Part shown: positions 9,181-17,273 of the stretch, piece by piece
Layout of the letters: each line of letters opens with the position of its first letter
Numbering within the stretch: position 1 is the first letter of the stretch
Translations under genes and position numbers: made by a program
Assembly: GCA_028284045.1 (NCBI GenBank)
Contig: JANQSN010000013.1
Span: 20,689-84,688, forward strand
Source: Alphaproteobacteria bacterium
Lineage (GTDB): Bacteria > Pseudomonadota > Alphaproteobacteria > DSM-16000 > Inquilinaceae
DNA: 64,000 nt
Direction: 5' to 3'
Notes under the pieces: generated by a model
The model's database searches: none
Seen by the model: the letters and a program-made list of their open reading frames with translations, nothing else
What the model was told of the DNA's origin: nothing

Positions 9181-10503
9181 CTAATCGGATACGAACAGAC
9201 GCAGGCTGAGCGGCGGGACGGTCAGCGTCGCATGGTCGTCGAGCCGCGTCACCGGCATACCCGGCGTACGCTCGGCGAAGCGGGCCGGGTCGCCCGCGGC
9301 CGCGAGATCGCCCAGCGAGAGGGTCGCCGGGGCGTCGCAATCGGGATTGACCAGCGTCAGGACGGCGGCGGCGCCGTCTGGGCCGGCCTCCGGGCGGATG
9401 TCCTCGCCGGCAACCCGCAGAAGCGCCAAGACGGGGCCGTCCGGCGGGCCGATCGATGCCTGCGCGCCCTCTACATTCAAGGTCGCCACAGACGCCTTCA
9501 GCGCGTTGGCCTCCGCCACGAAGCCGGTCAGGTCGAAGGCCGCCTGGTCGGCCTCCGCCGCCCAGTCCGACGGCCGGCTGTCGACGACATGCGGCTTGCG
9601 GCGGAAGCCGTACTCATAGCCCATCGGCAGCATCACGCCGGATGAGAACAACACGGCGAAGAGATAGCGCAGGCAATAGTGACGCTCGATCTGGCCGGGC
9701 TCGACCTCGCCGATATCGGTCGCCAGGCGCTCGGTGTCATGGCTTTCCGGAAAGGCGATCGACGGCGCGATGGTACGGAAGGCCGCGTATTGCTCCAACA
9801 GCCAGGGGTCGCGGAAATTCCACCATTTCGCGCTGTTGAACAGATAGTCGAAACCGGCGCCGGCCAGCGCCGCCACCTCCTCCGGCGTGCAGCCCAGCGT
9901 CTCCGCGGCGAACAGGCAGTCCGGCCGGCGCCGCCGGGCATGCGCGATCAGCGGCTGCCACACCGCTGCCGGCACCTGATAGGCGGCATCGCAGCGGAAC
10001 CCGCGGATGCCGCGGTCGAGCGCCCAGTCGAGATAGGCCTGCCAATGCGCCACCAGCGCGTCGGCAACCTCCGCGCGGGCATAGTCCAGCTCCGCCAAGT
10101 CGCCCCAGATCGTCACGTTGTCCGGGTCGTCGGGGTCGACAGCGCGCGGCGAGTAGAGTGCGCCGTCCGCATCGCGGCGATACCAGTCGGGGTGCGCGTC
10201 GGCGAGCAGCGCATCCTTTGCCGTGTGGTTGATCACCAAGTCGATCATCACCGACAGGCCGGCCGCCTCGGCCGCCCGGACGAAGCCGTCGACGGCCGCA
10301 TCCATCGGCGTGCCGTCGTCGATCACCGCATGCAGCCGGCCCATGTCCTTGATGGCATAGAGGCTGCCGGAGAACCCGGCATAGTGGAACGGGTTGACGT
10401 AGATCCAGTCGAACCGCATGCGGGCGATGCGCGCGACATGCTCGCCCCAGTGCGGCACCGGGCCCGCCAGCAGCGGGAACAGATTGTAGATGCGCGGCCC
10501 CAT
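9181..10503 (-). CDS. GH13 alpha-amylase family enzyme, specificity unknown
   Basis: The 440-residue protein is a compact GH13 barrel. It starts PRIYNLFPLLAG and has VNPFHYAGFSGSLYAIKD, which recalls the maltosyltransferase-type amylase family. Catalytic candidates are visible: Asp in GFRCDAAYQVP, Glu in FAAETLG and the His-Asp pair in PESHDTERL. GlgE proteins instead have an RxDNPHTKP-type nucleophile motif, so this is not an ordinary GlgE. It also lacks GlgE's N-terminal domains. There is no signal peptide, so it acts in the cytoplasm, presumably on glycogen or maltodextrin. It precedes treZ-treY in one direction, so supplying or trimming glucan for trehalose synthesis is a reasonable inference. 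The exact reaction is open. Confidence 0.75.
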   Translation of the reverse strand: MGPRIYNLFPLLAGPVPHWGEHVARIARMRFDWIYVNPFHYAGFSGSLYAIKDMGRLHAVIDDGTPMDAAVDGFVRAAEAAGLSVMIDLVINHTAKDALLADAHPDWYRRDADGALYSPRAVDPDDPDNVTIWGDLAELDYARAEVADALVAHWQAYLDWALDRGIRGFRCDAAYQVPAAVWQPLIAHARRRRPDCLFAAETLGCTPEEVAALAGAGFDYLFNSAKWWNFRDPWLLEQYAAFRTIAPSIAFPESHDTERLATDIGEVEPGQIERHYCLRYLFAVLFSSGVMLPMGYEYGFRRKPHVVDSRPSDWAAEADQAAFDLTGFVAEANALKASVATLNVEGAQASIGPPDGPVLALLRVAGEDIRPEAGPDGAAAVLTLVNPDCDAPATLSLGDLAAAGDPARFAERTPGMPVTRLDDHATLTVPPLSLRLFVSD

Positions 10504-10591
10504 GGCTCTGTTCGGCGCTCCTCGGCGTAACGGTCACTGTTCCTTCGTGGCCGGATCCGCAAAGGGGACCCGCCGCCGCCGCCTCGGGCGC

Positions 10592-12517
10592 CTACGATCC
10601 GAGGTCGCTCAGCACCCGCTCCGCGGGAAAGACGAGCCGCGCGGTGGTGCCCTCGCCCGGCCGGCTGACCAGGTCGACGGTGCCGCCATGCAGATCCATG
10701 AAGGCCTTGGTGATCGGCAGACCGAGCCCGGTGCCCCGGTGGCGCACGCCGTCGCTGGCGCGCACCTGGACGAAGGGCAGGAAAGCCTTCTCAAGATCCG
10801 TCGCGGTCATCCCGCGGCCGGTGTCGGCGACCTCGATCCCGAGCGACGCCTCGTCGGCCAGTCCGGCGCGGACGGTGACCTGGCCACCGGCATCGGTGAA
10901 CTTCAACGCGTTGGACAACAGGTTCAGCAGGGCCTGGCGCACCGCGCGCTCGTCCGCGCGCAGCATCGGCAGGGTCGGCGGCAGGTCCAGCACAACCTGG
11001 ATGGATCGCTCGTCCGCCCGCATCCGCAGCATGCGCACGTCGTCCGTGATGATCCGCCGGATATCGACGATACCTTCGGCCAAGTCGTAGCGGCCCGCCT
11101 CGATCTTCGCCATGTCCAGGATGTCGGCGATGATCTCCAGCAACAGCTTGCCCGACAGCCTGATGTCGCGGGCGTATTCGCGGTAGCGCGGCGCCAGCTC
11201 GTCGCCGAGCATGCGGCCCTCGATCATCTCCGCGAAGCCGATGATGGCGTTCAGCGGCGTGCGCAGCTCGTGGGTCATGCTGGCCAAGAAGTCGCTCTTG
11301 GCCCGGTTGGCCACCTCCGACTCGCGCTTGGCCGTCAACAGCTCCAGCTCGCTCGCCTTGCGCTCGCTGATGTCGGTGACCAGCACCAGCGTCAGGGGCT
11401 GGATCGGCCGCACCGCGTCGACCTGGGGGGCAGGCATCTGCGAGACGGTGACGTCGACCGGCAGGGTGCGGCCGGCGAGGCCGACCGCCCGCATCTCCCG
11501 CCGCTTGGCCAGGTCGTCGGGATCGCCCGCAGCGCAGTAGCCGTCGAGGAAGCTGCGCTCCGGCCCGAGATCGTGCCGCGCGTGGAACAGCCGCTTGATC
11601 GCCAGGCCGGCCAACCGCTCCGGGCCCGCCTCGAACAGCCGCTCCGCGGCCGGATTGGCCCAGACGATGCGGCCTTCCCGATCGATCGCCACCAGCGCGT
11701 CGACCATCGCCGCCATCAGCGCCCGACCCTGGCGGTAGAGCGCCAAGAACCCTTCCAGCGAGGCATCGGGCGGCGTTACGTCGCGGATCGAGACCAGCTT
11801 CTCGCCCGCCCCCAGCCATCTCAGCGGCGACAGGCGCATCTCCACGATCCGGCGCGCGCCGGCGCCGGCGACATCCAGCTCGATGGCGTCGCCGCCGCTG
11901 AGCGGTTGCCCGAAGGCGCTGCCGGTCAGGCCGGCGCGCGGCCGACCCAACAGATCCGCCGCCTTGGCATTGCACAGGCGGATGGTGCCGGTGCGGTCGA
12001 TGACCAGCAGGCCGTCGGGGCTCAGCGCCACGAGGCCTTCCAGCGCATCCTCCGAATCCGTGATCCGGGCCGCAAGCGCCCGGCGTTCGACGTCGCCGCG
12101 CCGTTCCCGGATCAGCCGGCAGACCAGGCGGCCCGCCAGCGGATTCGCCAGGTCCTCCAGGCTGAGGCACTCGTCCGCGCCCAACCCGATCGCCGTGGAG
12201 CGGGCTACCGCATCGCCCGGCGGGACGACGGCCAGCACCACCGGTTCAATCCCCGGCCGGCGGGCCATCTCCAGCCGCTTCGCCATGGCGGCGGCATCGA
12301 AGGGGGCGGCAATCACCTGCGCCACGACGGGCAGACCGGACGCCGTCGCGGCGGGATCGGCAAGGCACCAGGGCATGCCGTCCAGCAGCGCGCCGAGCGC
12401 GGCGGCCAGCCGGGTCCGCGTCTCACCATCGGTGGTGACGATCTGCACGATCCCATCGGCCGCGCCACGGCTGCCAGGTTGGGCCGGTTCGTCGTCCACG
12501 GTCAGGGTATCGACCAT
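10592..12517 (-). CDS. PAS sensor histidine kinase linked to kaiBC
   Basis: This is a 641-residue soluble kinase. The first 140 residues have a receiver-like alpha/beta appearance without a clear phosphoacceptor. Two PAS domains follow (EDALEGLVALSPDGLLVIDRTG, and LVAIDREGRIVWANPAAERLF). Then come a HisKA helix with THELRTPLNAIIGFAE and a HATPase domain with NLLSNALKFTD, DTGRGM and GTGLGLPI. All catalytic boxes are intact. It starts 19 bases after the kaiC stop and is very likely in the same transcript, so it is a good candidate for the output or input kinase of the Kai module. Unlike cyanobacterial SasA it has no KaiB-like sensor domain, so how it would read KaiC state is unclear. No response regulator gene lies beside it. 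Confidence 0.88.
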   Translation of the reverse strand: MVDTLTVDDEPAQPGSRGAADGIVQIVTTDGETRTRLAAALGALLDGMPWCLADPAATASGLPVVAQVIAAPFDAAAMAKRLEMARRPGIEPVVLAVVPPGDAVARSTAIGLGADECLSLEDLANPLAGRLVCRLIRERRGDVERRALAARITDSEDALEGLVALSPDGLLVIDRTGTIRLCNAKAADLLGRPRAGLTGSAFGQPLSGGDAIELDVAGAGARRIVEMRLSPLRWLGAGEKLVSIRDVTPPDASLEGFLALYRQGRALMAAMVDALVAIDREGRIVWANPAAERLFEAGPERLAGLAIKRLFHARHDLGPERSFLDGYCAAGDPDDLAKRREMRAVGLAGRTLPVDVTVSQMPAPQVDAVRPIQPLTLVLVTDISERKASELELLTAKRESEVANRAKSDFLASMTHELRTPLNAIIGFAEMIEGRMLGDELAPRYREYARDIRLSGKLLLEIIADILDMAKIEAGRYDLAEGIVDIRRIITDDVRMLRMRADERSIQVVLDLPPTLPMLRADERAVRQALLNLLSNALKFTDAGGQVTVRAGLADEASLGIEVADTGRGMTATDLEKAFLPFVQVRASDGVRHRGTGLGLPITKAFMDLHGGTVDLVSRPGEGTTARLVFPAERVLSDLGS

Positions 12518-12536
12518 CGCCGCAGCCGCGCCCGGT

Positions 12537-14042
12537 TCAGCCGGTGGTCAGCCGGGCGACGCCGGGTCCGTACATCGGATTGCCGGCGAGGATACCGTTG
12601 ATGTTGTAGAACGGCTCCGCGACATGCATGCCGGAGGCGTCGATGTTGAACTCGCGGATGTTCTTGTCGTGCATCGACCCGCGCATCTTCAGCACGGTGA
12701 TGCCGCGGCGCATCTGGCCGTCCATCTCCACATAGCGCAGCAGGATGATGCTGTCGGTGATGGTCGAGATATGCGCCTCGGTGACCGAGGTGCCGCCCAG
12801 CAAGGTCGGCGTGGTCGCGGTAAACAGCCCGGCGATCTCCTGATGCTTGATGAAGGAGGTCAGGCTGATGACGAACTCGCGGAAACCCCGGGGCGTCGCC
12901 ACCCGCTCCAGCGCCGACAGGCTGTCGATCGCCACCCGGTTGGGCCGGAACCGCTCGATCGCCGCGCGCATGCGCACCAGATGGTCTTCCAGCCCCATCA
13001 CCTCCGGATAGAGGCAGACGACCTCCAGGACGCCGTCGGCCTCCATCTTCGCGAAGTCGATGCCCCAGCCGCTGGCGTTGCGGAAGAGCTGCTCGCGGCT
13101 CTCCTCGAAGGCGAAGACCATGGACCGCTCGCCCTCGCTGGCACCGCCCGCCAGGAAATGCGTGACGATCAGGGTCTTGCCGGTGCCGGTGGCGCCGGAC
13201 ACCAGAATGACGCTGTCGCGGAAGAAGCCGCCGCCGCACATCCGGTTGATCTCGTCCACGCCACAGGAGATCCGGACGTTGGAGGAGCGCTGCTTGAGCT
13301 GGATCGCCGACAGCGGAATGACGGTCACGCCGTATTCCGGCTGGATGGTCAGCGGATACTCACCCTTCTGGTGATAGGCGCCGCGGAACTTCAGGATCTC
13401 GATGGTGCGGCGGCGCTTCTCCTCTTCCAGCGCGTTGCGCAGGATGACGACGTTGTCGGTGACGAACTCCTCCACGCCGTAGCGGGCGATCGACCCGTAC
13501 TCGCCGTTGCGCTCCGCCGTCATCACCGTGGTGACCGAGCGGCGCTTCAGCGCCGACGCGATGCGGAACAGCTCGCCGCGGATCAGGGTCTCGTCCTGGA
13601 AGCGGGAGAACACAGCGCCGAGACTGTCCAGAGCCAGCCGGCGCGCGTCGATCTTGTCGATGGCGTATTCCACCCGCGTCAGCAGACCGGCGAGGTCGTA
13701 GCGGCCGACCACCGCGACGTTGTGATCGGAGAGCTGCGGCGAGGCGTCGACGAAGATCCATTTGCCGGCGGCCTCCCAGGCGGGGATGTCCCAGCCGAAG
13801 CTCGCCATGTTGACGCGGATGTCCTCCGGCGCTTCCTCGAAGGTGACGAAGACGCCGGGCTGGTCGAAGGCGGTGATGCCCGTGGCCAGGAACTGGCAGG
13901 CGAACAGCGTCTTGGCGCTGCCGGCCGTGCCGGCCACCAGGGTCGTGCGGTTCTCCGGCAACCCGCCATTGGCGATCTCGTCGAAGCCGGGAATGCCCGT
14001 GGCCATCTTGCCGATCGAGCGCAGTATCTCTCGACTGCTCAT
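12537..14042 (-). CDS. kaiC: Circadian clock ATPase KaiC
   Basis: The 501-residue protein has two RecA-like domains, the KaiC CI-CII architecture. CI has the P-loop GTAGSAKT (residues 38-45) and a catalytic Glu pair in VTFEEAPED. CII has the P-loop SGATGTGKT and the Glu pair in FAFEESREQ. The CII autophosphorylation pair is conserved as Ser426-Thr427 in AHISTITD, matching S431/T432 of the cyanobacterial protein. So ATPase and autokinase activities are both plausible. The start at ATG 14042 (MSSREILRSIG) sits 17 bases after the kaiB stop. There is no kaiA, as expected outside cyanobacteria, so the system would work as an hourglass or damped timer, or in stress signalling, rather than a full KaiABC oscillator. 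That last point is inference from other proteobacterial Kai systems. Confidence 0.95.
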   Translation of the reverse strand: MSSREILRSIGKMATGIPGFDEIANGGLPENRTTLVAGTAGSAKTLFACQFLATGITAFDQPGVFVTFEEAPEDIRVNMASFGWDIPAWEAAGKWIFVDASPQLSDHNVAVVGRYDLAGLLTRVEYAIDKIDARRLALDSLGAVFSRFQDETLIRGELFRIASALKRRSVTTVMTAERNGEYGSIARYGVEEFVTDNVVILRNALEEEKRRRTIEILKFRGAYHQKGEYPLTIQPEYGVTVIPLSAIQLKQRSSNVRISCGVDEINRMCGGGFFRDSVILVSGATGTGKTLIVTHFLAGGASEGERSMVFAFEESREQLFRNASGWGIDFAKMEADGVLEVVCLYPEVMGLEDHLVRMRAAIERFRPNRVAIDSLSALERVATPRGFREFVISLTSFIKHQEIAGLFTATTPTLLGGTSVTEAHISTITDSIILLRYVEMDGQMRRGITVLKMRGSMHDKNIREFNIDASGMHVAEPFYNINGILAGNPMYGPGVARLTTG

Positions 14043-14059
14043 GCCTTGCCTTCCTGCCC

Positions 14060-14341
14060 TCACATCTCGCCCTGGCCGAGGCCCAGGGCATCGCTGACCG
14101 CCTGCATATCGGACAGATCGCCGATCACCCGGCGCATCGGCGGCGGCGCCACCTTGATCAGGGTCGGCGTGGCCAGCAGGTTCTCCTCTTCCGCCACCTC
14201 GGGACGGCTGAGGATGTCGATGACTTCCAGGTCGCACGCCACGGCATTCGGCTGAGACAGGAGCCGACGCACATTGGCCAGCGCCTGTTCAGACCGGGTC
14301 GTCTGACCGCTTAGGTAAAGCCGCAGAACGACGGCGGCCAT
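14060..14341 (-). CDS. kaiB: Circadian clock protein KaiB
   Basis: The 93-residue protein matches KaiB across its length: VLRLYLSGQTTRSEQALANV at the N-terminus, VIDILSRPEVAEEENLLATPTL in the middle and PPPMRRVIGDLSD near the end. KaiB is a fold-switching partner that binds the KaiC CI ring. The ATG at 14341 is preceded by AAGGAG at 7 bases, a strong ribosome binding site. A longer upstream extension is Pro/Arg-rich and was rejected. It is the first gene of the minus-strand block and lies 17 bases from kaiC. A sigma70-like promoter sits about 165 bases upstream. Confidence 0.95.
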   Translation of the reverse strand: MAAVVLRLYLSGQTTRSEQALANVRRLLSQPNAVACDLEVIDILSRPEVAEEENLLATPTLIKVAPPPMRRVIGDLSDMQAVSDALGLGQGEM

Positions 14342-14503
14342 CTGCTGCTCCTTCGCCGGCTGGGCGACGGGCTGGGGCGGAATGCCCTGGACCCGCGCCG
14401 GCACCCGCCTTGCGCTTGCCTCGACCCGTAAGTCTCTTGAGATATCCGAACGGTGGCGGATCGACGTCGGTCCGCAAACCCCCGGAGAACGTGGACCCCT
14501 GCG

Positions 14504-14533
14504 AACATAGGACAGTGTCAAAATGGCTGTAAA
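14504..14533 (-). promoter_or_regulatory. Putative sigma70-type promoter of kaiBC
   Basis: On the minus strand TTTACA (14533-14528) and TATGTT (14509-14504) are separated by 18 bases. This region is locally AT-rich within a GC-rich neighbourhood. It points towards kaiB, leaving a leader of roughly 160 bases. A TTGACA hexamer also occurs inside the spacer, so the exact -35 is uncertain. No terminator is seen between it and kaiB. Confidence 0.4.
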
Positions 14534-14653
14534 GCACGCCTGGCCAAGCCATGGCTGCGCGGCGGACTGGCCAGCCCCGGGCCGGCGCTGTCATGATGGG
14601 GTAAAGGTCGGCGGGTTGGCTGGGGGTTGGACCCTGCTTTTTGGGAGAAGGCG

Positions 14654-15115
14654 ATGGCGCGCCGGCAGCCGGGATTGAGCATGCGACCGCCGAGGGCCGC
14701 GGCATTGGCCGTCTGGGCGGGCCTGGCCAGCCTGGCGGGCTTGGCCAGCCTGGCGGGCCTCCCCGCGCCGGCGGCGGCGGACACCGACCTGGAGGCCTTC
14801 GTCGCCGACGGCGCCGTTGCGCTCAGCCAGGCCGCCGTCGCCGAGCTGTTCTCCGACACCACCTTCTACGGCGAGGTCTGGACCGCCTATTACGGTCCCG
14901 ACGGCCGAAAGATCACGGTGGTCGCCGGCCGGACGATCGAGCGGCGCTGGTGGGTGGAGGACGACGGCACCGTCTGCCAGACCCTCAACCGCAGCGAGGA
15001 GACCGCCTGCGGGCCGGCCTTCTACGAGCGCGACGGCACCTATCGGTCGTTCAACGCCGACGGGTCGGTGCGGGTGACCTTCACCGCGGCGCCGGGGAAT
15101 CCGGAGGGTCTTTAG
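14654..15115 (+). CDS. Small secreted protein with repeat in signal peptide
   Basis: The product is a 153-residue exported protein. It has an Arg-rich N-terminus, then a hydrophobic stretch with two copies of LASLAGL and an Ala-X-Ala-like cleavage region (APAAADTD). The mature part of about 100 residues includes YGEVWTAYYGPDGRKITVVAG and VCQTLNRSEETACGP, with two Cys that could form a disulfide. The style recalls small DUF995-like periplasmic proteins of alphaproteobacteria, but I do not recognise a named family with certainty. The start at ATG 14654 follows GGAGAAGGCG, a good ribosome binding site. It is divergent from kaiB, and its 3' end overlaps the convergent MFS gene by 35 bases. Confidence 0.7.
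   Translation: MARRQPGLSMRPPRAAALAVWAGLASLAGLASLAGLPAPAAADTDLEAFVADGAVALSQAAVAELFSDTTFYGEVWTAYYGPDGRKITVVAGRTIERRWWVEDDGTVCQTLNRSEETACGPAFYERDGTYRSFNADGSVRVTFTAAPGNPEGL
14723..14758 (+). repeat. 18-base tandem duplication in signal peptide
   Basis: Two consecutive 18-base units differ only at the first base (C versus T). Each encodes Leu-Ala-Ser-Leu-Ala-Gly. The duplication lies inside the hydrophobic core of the signal peptide of the secreted protein starting at 14654, so copy-number change would lengthen or shorten that core in frame. Confidence 0.9.
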
Positions 15116-16403
15116 GCGCCGGCTCGGTCCGCGGATCGAGCTTGGAGAGCTGCGGGCTCGTGGCGTGGATGTTGACGAAGCGCGGCCGTTCCGGCGGCGG
15201 CTGCGGCGCACGGCGGGTCATGCGCCAGGCGACGAACCCGCCCATCGCCAGGGCGACCGTCGCGGCATAGAAGAACAACGCGTCCGGCCCGAGCCAGTCC
15301 ATGAAGGCCGACGCCACCGGCGGGCCGATCACCGAGCCGACTGCCCAGGTCAACAGCAGCGTGCTGGCCAGCGCCACCCGATCCTCCGACCGCACGCGGT
15401 CGTTGGCATGGGCCACGATCACCGCGAAGATCGACAGCGACAGCGCGCCCCAGGCGGCGAACAGGCCGACCACCAGGCGATGGTCGTTCGGCCCGACCAC
15501 CGCGATCAGCAGCGACACGGCCGCCACCGCAACGCCGGTCAGCGCGATCACCAGGCGCCGGTCCAGCCGGTCCGACAGCCAGCCCATCGGCCACTGCAGG
15601 ACCAGGCTGCCGAACTGCAGCGCCGCCATGGCGGCGGCCGCCTCGCCGGCGGTGAGACCGATGCGCACGCCGTAAACCGGACCCAGATTGATCACCGCGG
15701 CGTTCAGCGCGCCGACGCAGAACACGCCGATCGCGGCGGCCGGAGCGAGCCGGTAGAAGTCGGTGAGCCGCATGGTGGCGACCCGCGGCACCTTCGGTGT
15801 CGGTGCCCGCGTCACCGCCATCGGGATCAGGCAGAGCGAGTAGGCCGCGCTGCCCAGCATGATGAAGACCAGGCTTTCGATATCGCCGGCCAACAACGCG
15901 AACTGGCCGGCCACCACCGCCAGCCGGCCGACGATCATGTAGACGGCCATGATGGTACCGCGATGCGCGCTGGGCGCCCGGTCGTTCAGCCAGCTCTCCA
16001 ACACGGTGAACAGGGCCGCGGTGGCGAGCCCGTGGACCGCGCGCAGGCCGATCCACAGCACCGGGTCGAGCGCGATGGGAAAGGCCAGCGTGGCCGCGGC
16101 GGCCAGTGCCGCGGCGGCAGCGAAGACGCGGATATGGCCGACCCGGGCGATCATCCGCGACACCGTCAGGCAGCCGAGGATGAAGCCGAGCGAGAATCCG
16201 GCGGCCATCAGGCCGACATCGCTCGCCGCGAACCCGGCCGACGCCAGCCGCAGCGGCAGATAGATGCCCAGAAGGCCGTGGGCGACGTTCAGGATGCCGG
16301 CGCCGAACAGCACCGAGAGGACGGACGGAAACGACCGCCGGAGCGGCGCATACTCCGCCTCGGCACCGGCTGCCTCGCCCGCGCCACGCCCGTCTTGCGT
16401 CAT
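15081..16403 (-). CDS. MFS transporter
   Basis: The 440-residue integral membrane protein has about twelve hydrophobic segments. The N-terminal half contains GLMAAGFSLGFILGCLTVSRMIARVGH, the usual loop 2-3 motif of major facilitator proteins in modified form, and the C-terminal half has PMGWLSDRLDRR. The arrangement resembles the YcaD/MFS_1 group, whose substrates are mostly unknown. A Pro/Arg-rich cytoplasmic tail of about 45 residues ends the protein. Its 3' end overlaps the convergent secreted-protein gene by 35 bases. It stands alone on its strand, with 98 bases to the start of the next upstream open region. The substrate cannot be predicted. Confidence 0.9.
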   Translation of the reverse strand: MTQDGRGAGEAAGAEAEYAPLRRSFPSVLSVLFGAGILNVAHGLLGIYLPLRLASAGFAASDVGLMAAGFSLGFILGCLTVSRMIARVGHIRVFAAAAALAAAATLAFPIALDPVLWIGLRAVHGLATAALFTVLESWLNDRAPSAHRGTIMAVYMIVGRLAVVAGQFALLAGDIESLVFIMLGSAAYSLCLIPMAVTRAPTPKVPRVATMRLTDFYRLAPAAAIGVFCVGALNAAVINLGPVYGVRIGLTAGEAAAAMAALQFGSLVLQWPMGWLSDRLDRRLVIALTGVAVAAVSLLIAVVGPNDHRLVVGLFAAWGALSLSIFAVIVAHANDRVRSEDRVALASTLLLTWAVGSVIGPPVASAFMDWLGPDALFFYAATVALAMGGFVAWRMTRRAPQPPPERPRFVNIHATSPQLSKLDPRTEPAPKDPPDSPAPR

Positions 16404-16574
16404 CTCGCCCCGCGATCCGGCCCGGTGCGCCCCTCAACCGCGCCAGCCATAGCATGGGCGCGATGGCGCCCACGACGGCCATCTGCGCATGCCTGACGGC
16501 CGGCGAGGGACGGCGCCGGTGCGATCGAAAGGGGTCTTGAGCGGGGCTGTCCTGGGTCGGAGCCCGTGCCCCGA

Positions 16575-16982
16575 TCAGGCGGTCAGCCGCTCCTGCTCGC
16601 GGCAGGCCACGGCGATCTGCTGGTCGGCGTTGTTGACGTGGTCGACGAACCAGTTGTGCAGCCAGTCGACGAGCGCCCGATCCGCCGGCCGCTGGCCCGC
16701 GGACACCGCACGAATGACCAGTCGCAGCTCGCGCAGCAGCGCGTCGTGGTCGAATTTGTGCTGGACGAGCCCGGCGAAGCGGATACGCCGCATGAACTGC
16801 TCCTCGCGGCAGAAATGCTCGCTCGACGCTGTGAGAATGTCGTTCAGCACCAGCAAGACCTGATCCCGCGGCCGGTGGTTGACGATCGTCTCGTCCAGTT
16901 CGTTGACCAGGTGAACGATGTGGGCATGGTCGCTGTCGAGCGGCGCAATTCCCAGTTTTAATTCGGCAGACCAACTCGCCAT
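16575..16982 (-). CDS. Bacteriohemerythrin
   Basis: The 135-residue single-domain hemerythrin has the diiron ligand pattern in order: DSDHAHIV, HFCREEQF, QHKFDHDALL and HNWFVDHVNNAD. All His and acidic ligands expected for O2 binding are present. Such proteins carry or sense oxygen, often in microaerophilic or motile bacteria. The start at ATG 16982 (MASWSAELKLGIAPLD) was chosen because the extension to 17213 lacks hemerythrin similarity. It is monocistronic as far as can be seen, with the MFS gene downstream after a 171-base gap. Confidence 0.93.
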   Translation of the reverse strand: MASWSAELKLGIAPLDSDHAHIVHLVNELDETIVNHRPRDQVLLVLNDILTASSEHFCREEQFMRRIRFAGLVQHKFDHDALLRELRLVIRAVSAGQRPADRALVDWLHNWFVDHVNNADQQIAVACREQERLTA

Positions 16983-17273
16983 AATCGACGTCCTCGACAC
17001 GGAATGACAACGGGCGCACGCGGGCAAAGACCCATCGTTCCGCGCACAATAGCGCAGAAGTTGTTTCCAGCCGGCTAACGCCACCGCGGGAGACCTGAGG
17101 ACCAGCGAACGGGCGACCTCAGCGATGCGCGCGACGGCGTGTCGGGACACGCCGCCGATACTCCAATGAATCAGGTTAAGCCCGAGCGCGGGAAAGATAA
17201 CCCTTGAAACCACATATTGCAGTGCAGCATTGCACGCCGCGCCGAGCTGATCACCGGCGCCTCGCCGGACTGG

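Noticed and set aside
17218..17235. Imperfect palindrome TGCAGTGCAGCATTGCA upstream of the bacteriohemerythrin gene
   Set aside because: It has a mismatch and an odd centre, lies about 240 bases from the gene start and does not match a known oxygen-regulator box. It could be chance.
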